Positions 61,601 through 64,000 of a stretch of DNA of 64,000 nt are shown in pieces. Under the pieces are notes generated by a model. It did not search any database and was not told the DNA's origin. It worked only from the letters and a program-made list of their open reading frames with translations. Origin of the DNA: Branchiostoma belcheri (Eukaryota; Chordata; Leptocardii; Amphioxiformes; Branchiostomatidae); assembly GCF_001625305.1 (NCBI RefSeq), contig NW_017804231.1:138368-202367 (forward strand), given 5' to 3'. The number at the start of each line of letters is the position of its first letter. Positions within the stretch are counted from its first letter, which is position 1. The position numbers and the translations under genes are program-made.

Positions 61601-62435
61601 ACACTAACTGCAACTATTGTTCCCAATGTATTTATGGGCCTTGGCACTTTTCCTCTAATTTTCCCCGATATCCCCAGACTGTTACTGCAACTACTGTTCC
61701 CCATGTCAGGGTCTGCAGCTGCAGCTGTCGCAGGTGCAGGAGAGGGAGCAGCAGGTGGCAGAGGAGCTGCAGAAGCTGCGGAACGAGATCGAGGCTGAGA
61801 GGGCTGCAGCAGCTGCAGCTCAGGAACTGGAGACGCAACGCAGAGACACCAAGCTGAAGCAACAGGTGTGTGTGTGGGGGGGGGAGATAACAACTAGGAA
61901 AGAGATTTAAACCTGATGTGAAAATTTAATTTGCTGCACATTTTTACTCTGTGATCCTATTGTAAGCTAAGTGTAAAGTATCTCATTCTTTAGTGATATT
62001 TTGAACCTAATAGTAGTCATAGTTATGTTGCTTTTGGGATCTATCTTTAAGTTAATGTTATGAATACACAGGTATAAGTAAGCAGAAACAAAAGAACAAT
62101 TTACTCAGGCAGAGCTTGTACTTGAGGGTTGAATGCCAAAATGATTGGACATGTTACTGGGCATGTTAAAATGGCAGGAAGATGACATTATCAGTGAATT
62201 GTGATGTATGAAACATACAGCTATCCTCAGGGTCAATATGGGTACAAAGGTGTTGCCTGTTGTTCCTGTACAGATGCTGGAGTTTGAAGCCCAGTACCAG
62301 GAGGTGGATCAGAAGGTCGGCCACCTGCTGGTAGCCTTCAGCGAGCTGCCGAATGTTGAAGTGACGGTCGGTGGGCGGAGCTTCGAACTGAAGGCACAGG
62401 ATGCCATCCCTGAACAGGCCAAGAACCTGAAACAG
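58602..62435 (+). CDS. SNX16: PX-domain, coiled-coil sorting nexin, SNX16-like (3' end not seen)
   Basis: Endosomal phosphoinositide-binding protein. Eight exons give 351 residues so far: 58602-58850, 59266-59352, 59723-59795, 60616-60691, 60927-60996, 61168-61347, 61710-61865, 62274-62435, all in phase. After a Ser-rich N-terminus comes a PX domain (about 68-185): KWIVLRRYKDFLLLNKKLQK, MFPALHLNLPPKRFFRDNFD, then RQRGLNDFIRNLLGQREMAK and PVRKFFRLDNPPEPHEDLEAS. The RRYKDF and LPPKR(F/W)F blocks, and the DxPPxPxxxLEAS-like exit into a coiled coil, follow human SNX16 closely. The coiled coil (SLEDTVVSLKQQNRDLEAEV onward) is longer than in human SNX16 (344 residues in all), and the gene continues past the last exon seen. 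Another PX protein with a similar coiled coil is possible. The start was chosen at the first ATG in frame, after a TGA upstream. Confidence 0.75.
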
Positions 62436-62543
62436 GTTAGACATGCTGTACATTTGGTCAATTTTGATTTTTATTATTTTATTAATAAATCTAAATCTGG
62501 CACAAGGGGATCTATGGTTTAAAAGTTCTTTCTTCAGTCATAG
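62436..62543 (+). other. SNX16-like intron before the retrotransposon
   Basis: A donor (CAG then GTTAGA) follows the exon ending at 62435. AT-rich intron sequence then runs to the probable LTR. No feature is seen in it. Confidence 0.5.
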
Positions 62544-62714
62544 TGTAAGGATACAATATACACCCCCACAAAAACTATTGGACCAGTCCGGTCAGAGGTC
62601 ACGGACTGCACATGTTCTGACAAGAATACATTTCATATCCCAGCACTTCTCGCATCTTCATTCCTGGAGTGATTACTTATAAGTTCCAATATCTTCACCA
62701 ACTGGACACTTATA
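62544..62714 (+). mobile_element. Candidate 5' LTR of the retrotransposon
   Basis: The block runs from TGTAAGGATAC to CACTTATA, whose outer six bases are near-complementary (TGTAAG / CTTATA). One base later TGGTGGCAGCGGTG (62716 on) resembles a primer-binding site, which normally starts TGG just inside the 5' LTR. The 3' LTR is outside the window, so the limits are tentative. Confidence 0.4.
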
Positions 62715-62858
62715 TTGGTGGCAGCGGTGTCTGGCTTCGAACTCCCGCCAGCTCTGTCTTGTGGATCGCATTTGGAGCACATTGCCGACCGACGTTCGAG
62801 CGCCCCCCTCCCCCACCTGGTTGACTCGTGTCTACCCTGCTCTACCAAGACTCCAGGT

Positions 62859-64000
62859 ATGGCTAACCTCCATCCGTTTACGCTAGAAGACGATGAGGAA
62901 ATTACCTTTCCACGGCTGCGACCACTGTTGTCACCTTCAGAAATTTCCCCCATTCAATCCCGTGGCGCATCCGGTGTCCGAACTGCAACCACCCTCCCAG
63001 GCGCCCTCCCACGTACAACACCACAGGTGGGTCCCACACCACTGTACAATCAGTATGCTCAGTCTGCTTACGCTACAGGATCTTTTCCTGGTAGGGGTAC
63101 CGTGCCCACAGCCACGTCTGTTGCTGAATCCAACACTCATGGGACCAGCCCTGCCGGGGCTTCTTACCACCAGGCTCCACCCCCTGCCATGACTCAGGAC
63201 ACCACCAACCAGCAACCCTCGTCAGACCTCCGCCTCAAGACAAGACTGCCACCCACATTTAACGGCACTGATGATGACTTCACCTTGTGGCTCAACAAAT
63301 TTGACCTTTATGCCACTTCTCAGAAGTACACCCCTGAGGAACGTGCCATGGCCCTCCCAACTTTCCTTGACCACCATGCCCTGCGTTTCTACCTTGGTTT
63401 GCCGAGGCAGGCCCGTGCTACCTATTCAACACTGACTCAGCGCCTGGCCACTGCCTTTTCCAAGGAACACTACATTTACACGTTCCGCCAGTCGCTCCAG
63501 GAACGAACACGCCAACCTGGAGAGCCCTTGATCGTATTTGCACTTGATCTACGCAGGTTGGTAAGCCAAGCCTATCCTGAGTACAACGAAGCAGCGGTTG
63601 AGGGGCTTACCTTGGACTACTTCTTCAGGGGAATTGATCCTACCATCCGCAGACGGCTTCGCGAGGTGCAGGCCACAACAGTGGACCAAGCAGTCAAAAC
63701 CGCTACCATGCTGGAACAGGCCGCTACAGCAGCTGCATGGGAGGCCAACAACGCTCATGCTGTCGATCCTACCTTCCATCACCCCGCGGTGAGTGCCGTC
63801 CGCAACGATACCTCCCTACACCGTACTGTTGCTGACCTGGCCCGCCAAGTATCAGACTTGACAGACCTCTTGAAACACCACCGCATCTCCCCCACCGATG
63901 ACCCTCCGCGGTCCACGTCTCCTTTCCGTCCCCGATCCAGAGGGAGATCACCGTTCCGCTCATCAGACGCCAGCCGACGTTCTGCTCGCTCCCCTTCTTG
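62859..64000 (+). CDS. LTR retrotransposon gag protein (runs off window)
   Basis: Open for 380 codons from ATG 62859 to the window end with no stop. A Pro/Ser/Thr-rich N-terminal third precedes a typical retrotransposon gag (capsid-like) region from about residue 130: PTFNGTDDDFTLWLNKFDLY, then FSKEHYIYTFRQSLQERTRQ, GEPLIVFALDLRRLV and FFRGIDPTIRRRLREVQA. The RS-rich stretch at the window edge would precede a zinc knuckle or protease in Ty3/gypsy elements; neither is in view. It is in the same orientation as the SNX16-like gene, probably within one of its introns. The intact frame suggests a young copy. pol would be expected downstream. Confidence 0.85.
   Translation, partial: MANLHPFTLEDDEEITFPRLRPLLSPSEISPIQSRGASGVRTATTLPGALPRTTPQVGPTPLYNQYAQSAYATGSFPGRGTVPTATSVAESNTHGTSPAGASYHQAPPPAMTQDTTNQQPSSDLRLKTRLPPTFNGTDDDFTLWLNKFDLYATSQKYTPEERAMALPTFLDHHALRFYLGLPRQARATYSTLTQRLATAFSKEHYIYTFRQSLQERTRQPGEPLIVFALDLRRLVSQAYPEYNEAAVEGLTLDYFFRGIDPTIRRRLREVQATTVDQAVKTATMLEQAATAAAWEANNAHAVDPTFHHPAVSAVRNDTSLHRTVADLARQVSDLTDLLKHHRISPTDDPPRSTSPFRPRSRGRSPFRSSDASRRSARSPS

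Noticed and set aside
62893..63215. Two 92-99 codon frames at the gag start
   Set aside because: Off-frame readings of the gag gene, whose 380-codon frame runs through the window end.

Overview
This is animal nuclear DNA, most likely from a cephalochordate (amphioxus, Branchiostoma); I cannot name the species. Genes are split into many short exons with GT-AG introns of 0.2-5 kb. The proteins match human relatives almost exon for exon. The zinc-finger gene uses the RCEEC(S/N)(K/R)QFS...HTGEKPY repeat type that I associate with amphioxus, and noncoding DNA is rich in ACATGTA. All identifications rest on reading the sequence and on family knowledge; no search was run.

Layout. 1-3840: no gene recognised; a MITE-like element and a minisatellite. 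3841-12484 (+): PPP4R1, lacking its N-terminal exons. 14932-15690 (-): KIAA1143-like, complete. 15691-16017: shared promoter. 16018-31251 (+): KIF15 kinesin-12, complete, 34 coding exons. One KIF15 intron holds a complete minus-strand gene for an endonuclease/exonuclease/phosphatase (EEP)-fold protein (19619-20653). 32612-36162 (-): TEX9, complete. About 36.7-36.9 kb: probable second shared promoter. 38852-52436 (+): a DUF4062-NACHT-WD40 protein of the NWD1/NWD2 type with a degenerate P-loop and an acylation-type N-terminus. 55363-56959 (+): an intronless-CDS C2H2 zinc-finger gene broken by a one-base frameshift. 58602 to beyond the last seen exon at 62435 (+): a PX-coiled-coil sorting nexin, SNX16-like. 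62.54 kb to the window end (+): the 5' part of an LTR retrotransposon with a gag reading frame, lying in the SNX16-like gene.

The genes form two divergent pairs (KIAA1143/KIF15 and TEX9/NWD-like) and two tail-to-tail pairs (PPP4R1/KIAA1143 and KIF15/TEX9). KIAA1143/KIF15 is also head-to-head in human, so that arrangement is probably ancient. KIF15 (spindle motor) and TEX9 (coiled coil, testis/centrosome associated) have cytoskeletal roles; otherwise the genes look like ordinary neighbours, not a pathway.

Repeats are numerous and recur: four copies of a MITE with CAGGGCTCGAAAT ends, four of a TA-flanked MITE with CTGTAAATCAC ends, three copies of one tRNA-derived SINE all in the same orientation, two related fold-back elements, and several single inverted-repeat elements. 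No CRISPR array, operon or prokaryotic feature is present. The least ordinary items are the NACHT-WD protein with both Walker motifs altered, the broken zinc-finger array, and the fold-back family with a partly hammerhead-like core.
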